NCBI GenBank assembly: GCA_963836085.1
Contig: CAWIHT010000005.1
Location: 20,409-84,408, forward strand
Origin: JAHEEL01 sp963836085
GTDB taxonomy: Bacteria; Actinomycetota; Acidimicrobiia; Spongiisociales; UBA5794
Reading direction: 5' to 3'
DNA length: 64,000 nt
This document shows, piece after piece, positions 55,091-63,830 of the stretch. The notes beneath the pieces were generated by a model. That model ran no database searches. It worked only from the letters and a program-made list of their open reading frames with translations, and had not been told where the DNA came from. A program made the translations under genes and the position numbers. How positions within the stretch are numbered: position 1 is the first letter of the stretch; the number at the start of each line of letters is the position of its first letter.

Positions 55091-55362
55091 CAGAAGCGCC
55101 TTGGGATCTGGTCGTCGCCGGGCCGGCCCGAAGAGCTATTGATCGACTCCCCGAGAAGATTGCCCTCGCAGTCCTGGACTACCTTGTTGGTCCGCTACTC
55201 GAGAACCCGCATCGGGTCGGTAAACCACTGCGAGGCGACCTAGCCGGCCTTCACTCCGCAAGAGTCGGCGCCTATCGCATCGTCTACGAGATCAGCGAAA
55301 TCAACCGGACGGTCCAGGTCATCTACATCGACCATCGGGCAGACATCTATCGACCCCGATAG
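55087..55362 (+). CDS. RelE/ParE-type toxin
   Basis: This 91-residue small basic protein has the family pattern WDLVVAGPARRAIDRLPEK, then L-x-G-x-x-S-A-R-V-G-x-Y-R-I-V-Y and a final IDHRADIYRPR. RelE members cleave mRNA on the ribosome. The R-x-G-x-Y-R-I and HR-x-x-x-Y residues fit the RelE-like arrangement. The start overlaps the antitoxin stop codon (ATGA). Confidence 0.92.
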   Translation: MTEAPWDLVVAGPARRAIDRLPEKIALAVLDYLVGPLLENPHRVGKPLRGDLAGLHSARVGAYRIVYEISEINRTVQVIYIDHRADIYRPR

Positions 55363-55454
55363 GCGCTCACCGAAAGCAGAACATGGGTGTCATCCGCTTG
55401 GCCCGCTAGCGAACGACACAACTGAGAGTGTCCGATCACCCGAACAGAGACGTG

Positions 55455-55510
55455 CCGATACTGAGCACTCGATATTTGGAGTGATATCGCTCATATTTGC
55501 CGGTATGCGC
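55455..55510. repeat. Repeat R1 (40-bp core) with a GAGCACTCGAT left flank
   Basis: The core 55471-55510 matches R2 (62539-62578) at 33 of 40 positions, in the same orientation. It contains GAG-TGATATCG-CTC, a near-palindrome around GATATC. The left flank 55457-55481 matches R3 (59484-59508). It lies in the 281-base gap between the toxin gene and the large membrane protein gene. Confidence 0.65.
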
Positions 55511-55643
55511 TCTCCAGGGAACGGCTCGTTCCTGCGCCCGATCTGGTGATAGGGATTGGCCTGCGTTGCCCAAGGACTGGACGTACCGGACGCCGACACG
55601 GAACCCTCCGGCTACGCGGCGATTGAGAGCCCGCTGTCGTTGT

Positions 55644-58634
55644 CTACCTGCCTGGTCGCCACCATGCGGCGTTCCAGGTGTGCCAGTTGCCGCCGCGGTT
55701 CGGTGTGATGCCTTGGATACGGTCGGGCCAGTAGATGACGTTTCTGCTCTGACGTAGGACGAGTGGATAGATGAGCGCGTTGTCTGCGAGAACAGATTCT
55801 GCTTCGACAAGCAAAGCTGCGAGGCGGTCCGGGTCGAACTCGGTGCGGGCTTGCTCGAGGATGTCGACGTAATGGTCGGCTTCGGCGTCGAGTCCCGTCC
55901 AGTCGACTATCTCTTGTCCGGGTGCGTACGCTTCGAGGCCATCAACGACGCTTCCTGATCCGAGGTTGCTGGCGAATAGCCGGATCGCAAAGAGGTCGAA
56001 TTGGCGTTCGGGTAGCTGGGTTCCGAAGAAGTCGCCGTCGAATTGGGTTGTGGTGTTGATGCCTGCTGACGTGAGCTGGCTCGCTACGGCCTCGCCAATG
56101 GCGATTGTGGAATCTGCGTAGCTGCTGGTGTAGACCGCTTCGACGGGTTCGGCGCGGCCGGTGAGCAGTTCGTCGACTTGCGTCGGGTCCTCGTATTCCG
56201 CCCATGCTTCGTGCTCGTATCGGTCGAATGCCAGTCCCACGATGCTGTTCACCGGCGTTGCGGACAACGTTTCGGCCAGTGCTTGTCGGTCAATCGCCGA
56301 CAGGACAGCTTGGCGGTATTGGAGGAGGTGGTTGAGTGAGGTCGGGTTGACGTCGAACCGTCCCTCGGCCAGGTTGAAGATCACGACTTCATAGAGGGTG
56401 TCGGCGGTGGTGCGAATCTCGAGGCCCTGCTCGTCGAGGTCCCCGTAGGCGGGAAGTTCCCACGTAGCGGCCATGTTGCCGAGCACGGCGTCGAGTTCGC
56501 GGGCTTTGATCAGGCGTGCGCCAGTGCCTGGTTCGGTGCCGCCGGGGAAGACGTGAAGCTCGATGCCGGCTAGGTACGGCAGGGTGTCACCGGTCGTTGG
56601 ATCGGTCTCCCAGTAGTTCGGGTTACGTTCGAGCATGACGATGCTCGGCTCGGTGAGGCGGGCGGTGGGTATGTCAAAGGACACGAAGCGGAATGGGCCG
56701 GCAGAGAGCCATAGTTGTTCGTTCCAGTCATCGAGGAACGTGTCCGGGTCAATGATGTGTGAAGGCAGGACCCACTCGAACAATCGCTCGTAGGCTACGT
56801 CTGGTGTGGTCAGCTGGAAGGTGAGGGATCTGCCGTCCGCAATCATCGAGTTGGTATCGATGAGGTCGTGCGCACTCGTGTCTATCTCGATCTGGTCGGC
56901 ATACCGCATGATCAATTCGTGTGTGAACGCCAGGTCGGCTCCGGTCACCGGGGTTCCGTCTTCCCAGACGGCTTCTTCCCGGACCGTGTAGGTCACCGTG
57001 ACGGTTCCGTCGCCTGCGACTTCGAGACCGTCACCTAGTCGGGGAATGCGTTCCACAATCCATGGCGTCAGCTCGCCTGTAGTGGCATCGAGTCGGAACG
57101 CACCAGGAACCACCAGCCGGGCGATGTCGCCCGCATCCCACATAAGCAGCGGATTCAGTGTTGCGTCGACCCACCCGCCGTCTGGAGTCCCGTATCCCTC
57201 GGCGACCAACGAATCGATTCCGAGTCGCACCCATCCGTCTCCGGCCTCGACCGCGGGTTGGTCATCGCCGGCCTCTGGATCCCGTACTTCTGAATCCGCC
57301 ATGGCTACCAACGGCTCCATGCCGGGCCCAGGTGGAGAGACGAACACCGCGCCGAGACTGGCGCCTTCAATTGCCATCTCGGCGCCGACCGCAACGACTG
57401 TCGACTCGTCGGCCGCCAACGAATACGCAACTACAGAAGCGTTCTCGATAGTCGTCGGATCGGTGAAGTCGAGCCTCGTCCAGTCACCACCATCTAGAGA
57501 TACCCATGTGATACGCCCGATGTCGGCCCCGAGGAACTGGGCACCTACGGCCACGATCCCGTGGTCGGTGACAACCACGTCGTGCACCCGAGTGGGAAGC
57601 TTCTCTGCACTGAATTCGTCGCCCTGAGGTGTGTACCGCCGCCAGTCGATACCGTCGCCCGATGTCCATACGGCGCCCGAGTTGCCCTCGAAACCGACAG
57701 CCACCCACAACCCATCGCGTTCGGCGATACCCGAAACACCGGCGAAACCGTGCTCCTCTATACGAGGGAGCAGTGTCGAGGACCAGGTGGCCCCATCGTC
57801 CCTAGAAGTCCAGATTGTCGGTTCGCTCTCGCCATCACCGATCTCGGACAGGCCGGCAATGTGGATCACGTCGCCCACTACCACGATGTCATCAAGCGAT
57901 GATGAAGCGAACGCGGGAACCACGATCTCCTGCCAGCTGCGTCCGCTATCCGTGACCCAGATCACTCCGGTCTCGACCACATCGGAGCCATCATCCAACC
58001 ATCCACTGCCAGCAGCGATGAACCCTTCACCGAATGGGGCGATGGCATGTGCGATGCGCCCTTCTGTGTTGCCGGTCGCTTCGATCGATGCAGCGTCCCA
58101 AGCGGCTCCGTCCCCGCTGGCGTAGAAGCGCACATCAGTGTCCGGGCCGAGGGCCGCCAGCGCCATCGAGCCACCCGAATCGGCAATGGCCTGGAGGCTC
58201 ACGCCCCCAAAGACCGCGGGATCATCGATACGGGTCCACACGGTGCCGTCGTCGGACATGAGCACAAATCCGTTGCGCTGCTCCGAGGCGCCGGACTCGT
58301 CACCGATCGCGATGAAGCCGCGAGGTCCCTCGATGACCCGCTGCAGTGTGAATGAGGACTCCGAGATGTACACAGATTCCTGGGAAAGCCTTGCCCAAGC
58401 CACCGGTGGATCCACAGCATCAACCCGTGGCGCGACCGTTGACGTCGTCGTCGGAGCAGCCACCTCGGCGGGGCCCCGGACCACCCACATGACGGCTCCC
58501 ACCACCAGAACAAGGGCGAACGCAGCGGCTGCGACTGCTATCCCGGCCCAGCGACGGTGCACCGGAATCAGCGAACTCTGTGCCGCTCGCTCGAGCTCGC
58601 CCTGGAGTTCATCAAGATAGCGAATCCTGCTCAT
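55644..58634 (-). CDS. Membrane-anchored sensor-like protein: BNR-type propeller plus family-5 solute-binding domain
   Basis: I know no named family for this 996-residue protein. Residues 1-29 are a basic, helical cytoplasmic end and residues 30-52 a membrane helix. A Thr/Ala/Pro linker leads to a propeller of repeated SxDGxxW(T/R) units (about 85-440: SDDGTVWTRI, SRDDGATWSS, SGDGIDWRRY, SLDGGDWTRL). The C-terminus (about 510-990) matches ABC substrate-binding proteins of the peptide/nickel type. It begins 7 bases after GGAGGCT and overlaps the sigma-factor stop codon (ATGA). Position and topology suggest an anti-sigma-like partner with a ligand-binding exterior; no zinc HxxxCxxC motif is present. 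Confidence 0.82.
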   Translation of the reverse strand: MSRIRYLDELQGELERAAQSSLIPVHRRWAGIAVAAAAFALVLVVGAVMWVVRGPAEVAAPTTTSTVAPRVDAVDPPVAWARLSQESVYISESSFTLQRVIEGPRGFIAIGDESGASEQRNGFVLMSDDGTVWTRIDDPAVFGGVSLQAIADSGGSMALAALGPDTDVRFYASGDGAAWDAASIEATGNTEGRIAHAIAPFGEGFIAAGSGWLDDGSDVVETGVIWVTDSGRSWQEIVVPAFASSSLDDIVVVGDVIHIAGLSEIGDGESEPTIWTSRDDGATWSSTLLPRIEEHGFAGVSGIAERDGLWVAVGFEGNSGAVWTSGDGIDWRRYTPQGDEFSAEKLPTRVHDVVVTDHGIVAVGAQFLGADIGRITWVSLDGGDWTRLDFTDPTTIENASVVAYSLAADESTVVAVGAEMAIEGASLGAVFVSPPGPGMEPLVAMADSEVRDPEAGDDQPAVEAGDGWVRLGIDSLVAEGYGTPDGGWVDATLNPLLMWDAGDIARLVVPGAFRLDATTGELTPWIVERIPRLGDGLEVAGDGTVTVTYTVREEAVWEDGTPVTGADLAFTHELIMRYADQIEIDTSAHDLIDTNSMIADGRSLTFQLTTPDVAYERLFEWVLPSHIIDPDTFLDDWNEQLWLSAGPFRFVSFDIPTARLTEPSIVMLERNPNYWETDPTTGDTLPYLAGIELHVFPGGTEPGTGARLIKARELDAVLGNMAATWELPAYGDLDEQGLEIRTTADTLYEVVIFNLAEGRFDVNPTSLNHLLQYRQAVLSAIDRQALAETLSATPVNSIVGLAFDRYEHEAWAEYEDPTQVDELLTGRAEPVEAVYTSSYADSTIAIGEAVASQLTSAGINTTTQFDGDFFGTQLPERQFDLFAIRLFASNLGSGSVVDGLEAYAPGQEIVDWTGLDAEADHYVDILEQARTEFDPDRLAALLVEAESVLADNALIYPLVLRQSRNVIYWPDRIQGITPNRGGNWHTWNAAWWRPGR

Positions 58635-59191
58635 GTCGGAGCCTCCATGGCATCGGCCAACTTCCTGAGCGCACGATGCACCCGCACCCGGGCCGCACCC
58701 TCCGAACAACCCAGTCGTTCCCCGACCTCCCTGAAGGACCGTTCGTCAATGACGCGGAGCTGCACCGCATCACGCTCGGAATCAGACAGCCGCTTCAACG
58801 CTGCCACCAACTCGGCTCGGAAGGCACGGGCGTCGACCATCTCCTCGATCCGTTCCGCCGAGTCATTCTCCAACTGCGGAACCTGGATACCGAGACGCTT
58901 GACGGCACGAAACTCGATCTTGCGACGGCGCCGATACCTGCCCAGCTCCCGCTTGGCGATACCGAACAGCCACGCGACCGGTGCACCGTCCCCGCCGCGG
59001 TAGGTGCCACGACGCAGCCACGCCGCGGCAAAGGTCTCAGCGACCAAATCCGCCGAGACGTGTGGATCCCAAGTTCGCCGGTAGAAGTAGGCAAGGATCT
59101 CCTCGCACGAGCGTTCGTACATCTCAGTAAACGCGGCCAGATCATCACCCGAAGCCATGGGCAACTCGGCGTCACTCCGTTCGCCCGACAC
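58631..59191 (-). CDS. ECF-type RNA polymerase sigma factor
   Basis: This 186-residue sigma-70 family protein contains region 2 (about 20-95, FTEMYERSCEEILAYFYRRT... AETFAAAWLRR) and region 4 (about 125-180, LSDSERDAVQLRVIDERSFREVGERLGCSEGAARVRVHRALRKL). It should direct RNA polymerase to a small regulon once released from its partner. The GTG at 59191 follows AGGAGGTGTT; an ATG 11 codons later is possible. Its stop codon overlaps the start of the membrane sensor-like protein, the usual order for sigma/anti-sigma pairs. Confidence 0.9.
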   Translation of the reverse strand: MSGERSDAELPMASGDDLAAFTEMYERSCEEILAYFYRRTWDPHVSADLVAETFAAAWLRRGTYRGGDGAPVAWLFGIAKRELGRYRRRRKIEFRAVKRLGIQVPQLENDSAERIEEMVDARAFRAELVAALKRLSDSERDAVQLRVIDERSFREVGERLGCSEGAARVRVHRALRKLADAMEAPT

Positions 59192-59230
59192 AACACCTCC
59201 TCACCCATTACTCACCACAAGCAACAGGAA

Positions 59231-59240
59231 TCGTTACACG
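59231..59240 (-). promoter_or_regulatory. Possible ECF promoter element (TGTAAC) upstream of the sigma gene
   Basis: CGTGTAACGA is read toward the sigma gene, 40-49 bases before its GTG. ECF sigma factors often recognise AAC-containing -35 elements and autoregulate. No clear -10 partner could be fixed. Confidence 0.28.
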
Positions 59241-59483
59241 CCCCTGACGCAGTACCTGCAGCGTACGCCAAGTCGGGCTCCGGAACGTGGCGGGACTGGC
59301 ACCGAGCAGGCTGTTGTTGGTCCCCCGCCTGTGAACCCGACCACATACCGGCGAATCTCGATCAGGCCGAGCACGACAATAGGGAGCGCAGACCCGCCGA
59401 ACAGGCTCGGCGCCCGCAGCCTGATCCACCACGCTCTGGGTACCGGCACACCAGATCCACGCACACAGCGCTCACCCCCAGAA

Positions 59484-59508
59484 CGATATCGAGCACTCGA
59501 TTTTGAGC
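59484..59508. repeat. Repeat R3 with a perfect palindrome
   Basis: ATCGAG-CA-CTCGAT (59488-59501) is a perfect 6-bp inverted repeat. The 25 bases match the left flank of R1 (55457-55481) at about 21 positions. It lies about 300 bases upstream of the sigma gene. Confidence 0.5.
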
Positions 59509-59846
59509 CGATGCGCTCGGATCGGGGCCATCCTGAAGACCACGATGGTCACCGTGAGTGTTTGGGAGGCCGAGCACAGGCGTGCCGTTCCAGGGCGGTC
59601 TCCGAGATGTGCGTTCTCGCTCGATATCGATTGGTCGGCGTGGGCCGTGTCTCTGTCGGTCAGGTCGACCGGAGCCGGCACCCAGGTTTGCAGCGCTCCC
59701 TGGGCGGCACTATCCCGGTGACATAACTTGTCAGATGGTCCCGACATCGTGTCGAATAGCGGGACGATGGGCCCTAGTGGTTCGCGGGACCGTTCGGCAT
59801 AGTGCTCACATAGGCGCAGCGGGCCGATGAGACACAGGAGGAACTG

Positions 59847-60431
59847 ATGTCGTGGTCCGCTCAGTCGGCGAAGCGTCTCTATTGGCCACTCGCCTTCTTC
59901 GTATTCTCGGTGGTCTTCACCGCCGTTGTGACCCCCGCACTTGCCTATGACTTCCATGGCTGCAAGTACAGAGGTGCAGTCCTCCCAACTGTCACCTACA
60001 ACTACTTCTCAATGGAACAGACCTACAAGAACGCCTTCTTCACAGCACAGTCCGAATGGGACGCTGACACCGGAACGTCAACGTCCTATTTCACCTACAC
60101 ATCGGGCAGCGACCCGAACATCAACGTATACGACGGCAGTTACGCGGGGGATTGGAACGCTCGGACCTCGTGGACCTGCTATTGGATTGGCGACACCTAC
60201 TGGAGCGACGAGGTGACGATCAAGTTCAATAAGAACCACATGGACACTATGACTGACCGCGAGAAGTGGGTAACGGCGTCACATGAGTTGGGACACGCGT
60301 ACGGTCTCGATCACGTTTGGATGTCGTGCACTATCAGCCCAGCAGTAATGGAACAAGGAGCCGAGAAGTTCTCGTGCAACGGCAACCCACCGTGGGCGGA
60401 TGACTATGTCGGTTGGTCGCTCCGCTACTAG
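59847..60431 (+). CDS. Secreted matrixin-like zinc metalloprotease
   Basis: This 194-residue exported protein has a signal peptide (residues 10-33, cleavage after ALA). The zinc motif HELGHAYGLDH gives H146, E147, H150 and H156, matching the metzincin consensus HExxHxxGxxH, and a later SPAVMEQ could supply the Met-turn. It is short, with no pro-domain, so it may be a compact matrixin-like peptidase. It has a strong AGGAGG ribosome site. A putative secreted partner gene follows after 27 bases. Confidence 0.85.
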   Translation: MSWSAQSAKRLYWPLAFFVFSVVFTAVVTPALAYDFHGCKYRGAVLPTVTYNYFSMEQTYKNAFFTAQSEWDADTGTSTSYFTYTSGSDPNINVYDGSYAGDWNARTSWTCYWIGDTYWSDEVTIKFNKNHMDTMTDREKWVTASHELGHAYGLDHVWMSCTISPAVMEQGAEKFSCNGNPPWADDYVGWSLRY

Positions 60432-60458
60432 TCCGAGACACCATATGAGAGGAGACAA

Positions 60459-61088
60459 ATGATGACCAGCAATTGGCACAACTCTCTACGGCGTGGCCTC
60501 TGGCTTGGCGGCGCCGTCGTCTTGCTAGTCGCGGCCTGGAACCTCGCGTTGCCTGCCGACAGAACTCACATGGAGTTTGACTACTACATCTACGAGACCG
60601 TGACAGATCTAGGAAACGTTGCGGACGTTGTGGTAGCCGGCGAAGTGAGCGATGTAGCAGCGCGATTCGACGACAGAGGCGGCGACCCAGAAACGGATCA
60701 ATACGGCAATCCTATCCCCGGGATCCCAATGGTCGTCTACGAATTCGACGTCGACACCATCGTCAAAGGCGACATAGAAGCCAAGACCCTACTTGTCGGC
60801 GTTGTGGACCTGGATCGTGTTACCACACCCGGGCTCACGCCGCTCAAGGAGGGGCAGAGCCTGGTGCTGTTCTTGGACCATGTGACCGTCGACGAGGCAC
60901 CAGACATAGGGTCTGTATCGAAGGAGCTCTGGGTCCCCATAAGTGACGACAACGGGATCTTCGACGTATCGGATGGCCACGCGTCGCCACGACTAGACGA
61001 CGTCGTCGTGCGCCTGACCGATGGATCCCCTGATCAGGACGACTTCGCTCTGAGCGAGCTTGCTGCGGTGTTGCAGGCGGTCCCATAA
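60459..61088 (+). CDS. Secreted or membrane-anchored protein of unknown function
   Basis: This 209-residue protein has an N-terminal hydrophobic segment (about 13-31, LWLGGAVVLLVAAWNLAL) and an acidic, beta-rich exterior domain (ADVVVAGEVSDV... VYEFDVDTIVKGD). The pattern of alternating strands with EGQSLVLFLD resembles small extracytoplasmic OB-like domains, but I assign no family. GAGAGGAGACAA precedes ATG 60459; a second ATG follows at once. It is probably co-transcribed with the metalloprotease. Confidence 0.78.
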   Translation: MMTSNWHNSLRRGLWLGGAVVLLVAAWNLALPADRTHMEFDYYIYETVTDLGNVADVVVAGEVSDVAARFDDRGGDPETDQYGNPIPGIPMVVYEFDVDTIVKGDIEAKTLLVGVVDLDRVTTPGLTPLKEGQSLVLFLDHVTVDEAPDIGSVSKELWVPISDDNGIFDVSDGHASPRLDDVVVRLTDGSPDQDDFALSELAAVLQAVP

Positions 61089-61412
61089 CTCTCGATTGGA
61101 CCAAATCGGGCCCGGGGGTGGGGAGCGACTGCCCTCCCCTCGGTCGTCCGAACAAGACGACATCGGCGCCGCCGCCGCCGGGATGTCCCGAGGGTCCAGC
61201 CGGGCGGCCAACGTCGGTGTTGCCAAACAACCCCGCCACCGAGGGCACATGGTCGCGGCTCTATTCATAGCGCTGGCGAAGCTCTAGGAGCCAGCCGCCG
61301 CCGCGCAGAGCTCGCCACCGCACCGCGCTACAACAAGCGTCCCCCTCTGCGTCCGGGGACCGGCATATCTGTGCGGGGCGCTGCCCTTTGTGTGGCGTCG
61401 CCCGGTTGTTGG
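61089..61412. other. Intergenic region between convergent genes
   Basis: No gene is supported in these 324 bases between the unknown secreted protein and the recombinase gene. A GCCGCCGCCGCC tract (near 61170) is the only notable feature. I see no clear terminator. Confidence 0.45.
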
Positions 61413-62339
61413 TTATCGGCTTGCGCCTGCTAGGTAGGTGGCGACGATGTAGGTGGCGTGCCGGTCCAGTGATTGGCGGGCCCGGTCGTATCGCATGGTT
61501 GTTCTCGGGTCGGCGTGTGATGCTGCTTCTTGGACATCCCGCAACGCCACTCCGGCGTCCAGCGCTGCAGTTATGAACGAGTGTCGTAGTGAGTGTGGGG
61601 AGATGTTCTTATCAATCCCGCCAGTCTTGGCTAGTCGTTTCACGATCCGGGTCGCCGCATGCCGATCCAACCTGCGAGTGCCGTCATGATTGAGAAGGAT
61701 CGGTCCTGTTTCTCGTTCCCCGACACAAAGATCGATTGCCCGGGCGGTGCGGGGCGCTAGCGGGATGGTGACGATCTTGCCTCCCTTGCGGGTAATCACC
61801 AACGTCCGATGTCCACGTTCGAGGCCGAGGTGTTCGATATCGGCGTTCAACGCCTCCGAGATCCGCAACCCGTTGAGTGCCAGAAGACACGCCAACGCAT
61901 GATCCCTCCCGGCACAAAGTCCAGCTTGGACCAAGAACATGCCGAGTTCGTTGCGATCCAACCCAGACACCTTGGATTCGTAGTCGACACGGGGACGGCG
62001 CACATGAGCCGCTGGTGATCTCGAGATCAGTTCTTCCTCGAAACAGTATCTGTAGAACCCCGCCACCGTCGACAGGCGTCTCGCCACAGTGGCTTTCGCT
62101 TTGCCGTCGGCCTCGAGGCTACGACCGAACAGTTCGATGTGGGCACGTCGCACCTCAAACACCCTGAGCTCGTGGTTGTCGCACCAGCGGAGCCATTGGC
62201 GTAGATCCAGACTGTATGCCTGACGGGTCGTATCGCCATAGCCAGCCAAAAAGCCGGCAATAGCCTGCCGTACAGTGAACGAATCAAAATCCGGCGACAC
62301 CACCGCCGGCACATAGGAAGTCTCTGTAGTTGTCATCAT
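61413..62339 (-). CDS. Tyrosine recombinase / XerC-D-like integrase
   Basis: This 308-residue site-specific recombinase has an N-terminal SAM-like core-binding domain (about 20-110) and the catalytic domain (about 125-300). All active-site residues are visible: R159 (NGLRISEA), K185 (TRKGGK), H249 and R252 (HSLRHSF), H275 and the nucleophile Y284 (TMRYD). GGAAGGAACC precedes ATG 62339. It may integrate or excise the surrounding accessory DNA. Upstream lie a 7-7-7 inverted repeat (62436-62456) and repeat R2. Confidence 0.93.
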   Translation of the reverse strand: MMTTTETSYVPAVVSPDFDSFTVRQAIAGFLAGYGDTTRQAYSLDLRQWLRWCDNHELRVFEVRRAHIELFGRSLEADGKAKATVARRLSTVAGFYRYCFEEELISRSPAAHVRRPRVDYESKVSGLDRNELGMFLVQAGLCAGRDHALACLLALNGLRISEALNADIEHLGLERGHRTLVITRKGGKIVTIPLAPRTARAIDLCVGERETGPILLNHDGTRRLDRHAATRIVKRLAKTGGIDKNISPHSLRHSFITAALDAGVALRDVQEAASHADPRTTMRYDRARQSLDRHATYIVATYLAGASR

Positions 62340-62435
62340 GGTTCCTTCCCCTCACCAGGAAACGAACCGACCTGCACCCGACCAAGTCAACACCCCAAAC
62401 CACCAAAACGGACACCACGTACACAAGTTGTCATA

Positions 62436-62456
62436 GTTAGCAAGCGGTGTGCTAAC
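62436..62456. repeat. Perfect inverted repeat upstream of the integrase
   Basis: GTTAGCA, seven bases, TGCTAAC. A 7-bp arm and 7-base spacer arrangement fits a core site for a tyrosine recombinase or an operator. It lies about 100 bases before the integrase start. Confidence 0.5.
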
Positions 62457-62537
62457 AACGCCCACGGGTGTCCAACCACCCTGAGTAACCGACTGGATGC
62501 AACGAGGCCGAGCGGCAGGTGCCGTTCTCGCGCACGC

Positions 62538-62578
62538 CATATCGGGAGTGATATCGCCCATATTTGGCGGTCTGTGCG
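62538..62578. repeat. Repeat R2, partner of R1
   Basis: It shares GGAGTGATATCGC, CATATTTG and the CGGT block with R1. Its flanks form an imperfect inverted pair (CGCCATAT... ATATTTGGCG). It lies about 200 bases before the integrase start and 70 bases after the lipoprotein stop. Confidence 0.65.
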
Positions 62579-62645
62579 GGGCTGCCTATGGACACGGCAC
62601 AAAGAACAGGTGGTAGAGCGCGTAGTGGAGTCCCCCAGCTTGTCC

Positions 62646-63830
62646 CTATTCGAGGAAGTCGGTGAGGTTGAGGCCCGTGTCGAGTCCGTCTCTTGGCGTG
62701 CGATCCCCCAATGGTTCAGGCAACTCGACAACGACTGGAGTTTCGGGGTTGCCGGGGCATTCCCCTGCGTTTGGTGGCTCGGCGGCGAATACGATGAGTA
62801 CCTCGGTGTCGGTCATAGCCACTTCGGGGCCGACGAGTCGATCACCCATCGGTTGGCCGCCTGCGCAGACCATCTCGGTGACGAGCACCGATATCGACGT
62901 GGACTCCGGAGACAGCGGTTCGGCGTCGGGATCAAGTCGCCAGGTGACAGCTCCCAGGTCCTCCGGAAGCCTTATCTGCAGCGGGCAGGCCCCGCCTACC
63001 GAAGTCCTGGCCCACCGCAGCGAGCCGTCCTGGTATTCGAAGTCAATGAACCGAAGACCGTCGGTGGTTGTGTCGTAACGGACAATCAGTACCCGTTCAT
63101 CATTCTGATCCAGTGCTCGCCAGCCGTCCTGTGGCCAATCCAGACCTTCGCCCTCCGAGAAGAATCTCTGCATCTCGGGAATCAGCGGCGGCAGGTCGAT
63201 GCTTTCGACTGTCGGGATGTCCCTGAGTGACCTGGCAGGGAACGATCGGCCGCCCGGTTGGCAGGAAAGCATCACCTCTCCCGAGGGAGACCCATCGACT
63301 TCCGGCAAGATTATCAGCGTGTGCTCTCCGCCTTCGGTCAACACCGGATTGAAGGCAACCTCGTCGAGGCTTGCCGGTTCGCTGAGGCGCAGCTCGAACC
63401 CATGAGTGGTGAGCAACGCTGCGCACTCGTAGCCTGGGGTAGCGATGTTGTCGCCAACCTCGATTCCTAGTTGCAGCGCTGGTGGCGGTTGCAGCACCGT
63501 GATACCCACGCGAGGGACACAACCGCCGCCGTTGACGGCGATGCGCAACGAATCAGGAGTCGAATCGTCCATCAGCACTGCCACAGGGCCACCGGTTTCG
63601 ATCGGTCCATCCACAAGGGCAGGGCTCAGATCCAACCACGCCAGCCCGACCACAACATCGAACCGGTCCTCGATCAGAAACGGCCCGTACTCGACCTCAG
63701 CTACCGTCGTCGCCGTCTGACCCACCGAGCCATCGTCGACAAGAACCGGCGCCGCGGTCTCATCAGCCGCAGCCCCACAAGCCGCCAGGAACAACACCAA
63801 GGCACCTAGCAGGGCAACACACCTGTCCAT
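62646..63830 (-). CDS. Predicted lipoprotein of unknown function
   Basis: The 394-residue protein has a lipoprotein signal (MDRCVALLGALVLFLAACG; LAAC lipobox, lipidated C18). The exterior part is beta-rich and acidic with several Cys and no recognised domain. AAAGGGTGG precedes ATG 63830; a longer frame upstream lacks a ribosome site. The Thr/Val-rich stretch after the anchor (SVGQTATTVAEV) is probably a linker. It could be a surface-binding or sensor protein; function unknown. Confidence 0.78.
   Translation of the reverse strand: MDRCVALLGALVLFLAACGAAADETAAPVLVDDGSVGQTATTVAEVEYGPFLIEDRFDVVVGLAWLDLSPALVDGPIETGGPVAVLMDDSTPDSLRIAVNGGGCVPRVGITVLQPPPALQLGIEVGDNIATPGYECAALLTTHGFELRLSEPASLDEVAFNPVLTEGGEHTLIILPEVDGSPSGEVMLSCQPGGRSFPARSLRDIPTVESIDLPPLIPEMQRFFSEGEGLDWPQDGWRALDQNDERVLIVRYDTTTDGLRFIDFEYQDGSLRWARTSVGGACPLQIRLPEDLGAVTWRLDPDAEPLSPESTSISVLVTEMVCAGGQPMGDRLVGPEVAMTDTEVLIVFAAEPPNAGECPGNPETPVVVELPEPLGDRTPRDGLDTGLNLTDFLE

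Larger units (their letters stand above)
59192..59846. other. Long intergenic region upstream of the sigma factor
   Basis: No gene is supported in about 650 bases. It contains a TGTAACGA box on the minus strand (59231-59238) that could be the -35 element of the sigma gene promoter, and repeat R3 (59484-59508). Short open frames here lack ribosome sites. The last 20 bases hold GACACAGGAGGAACTG, a strong ribosome site for the gene at 59847. Confidence 0.5.
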
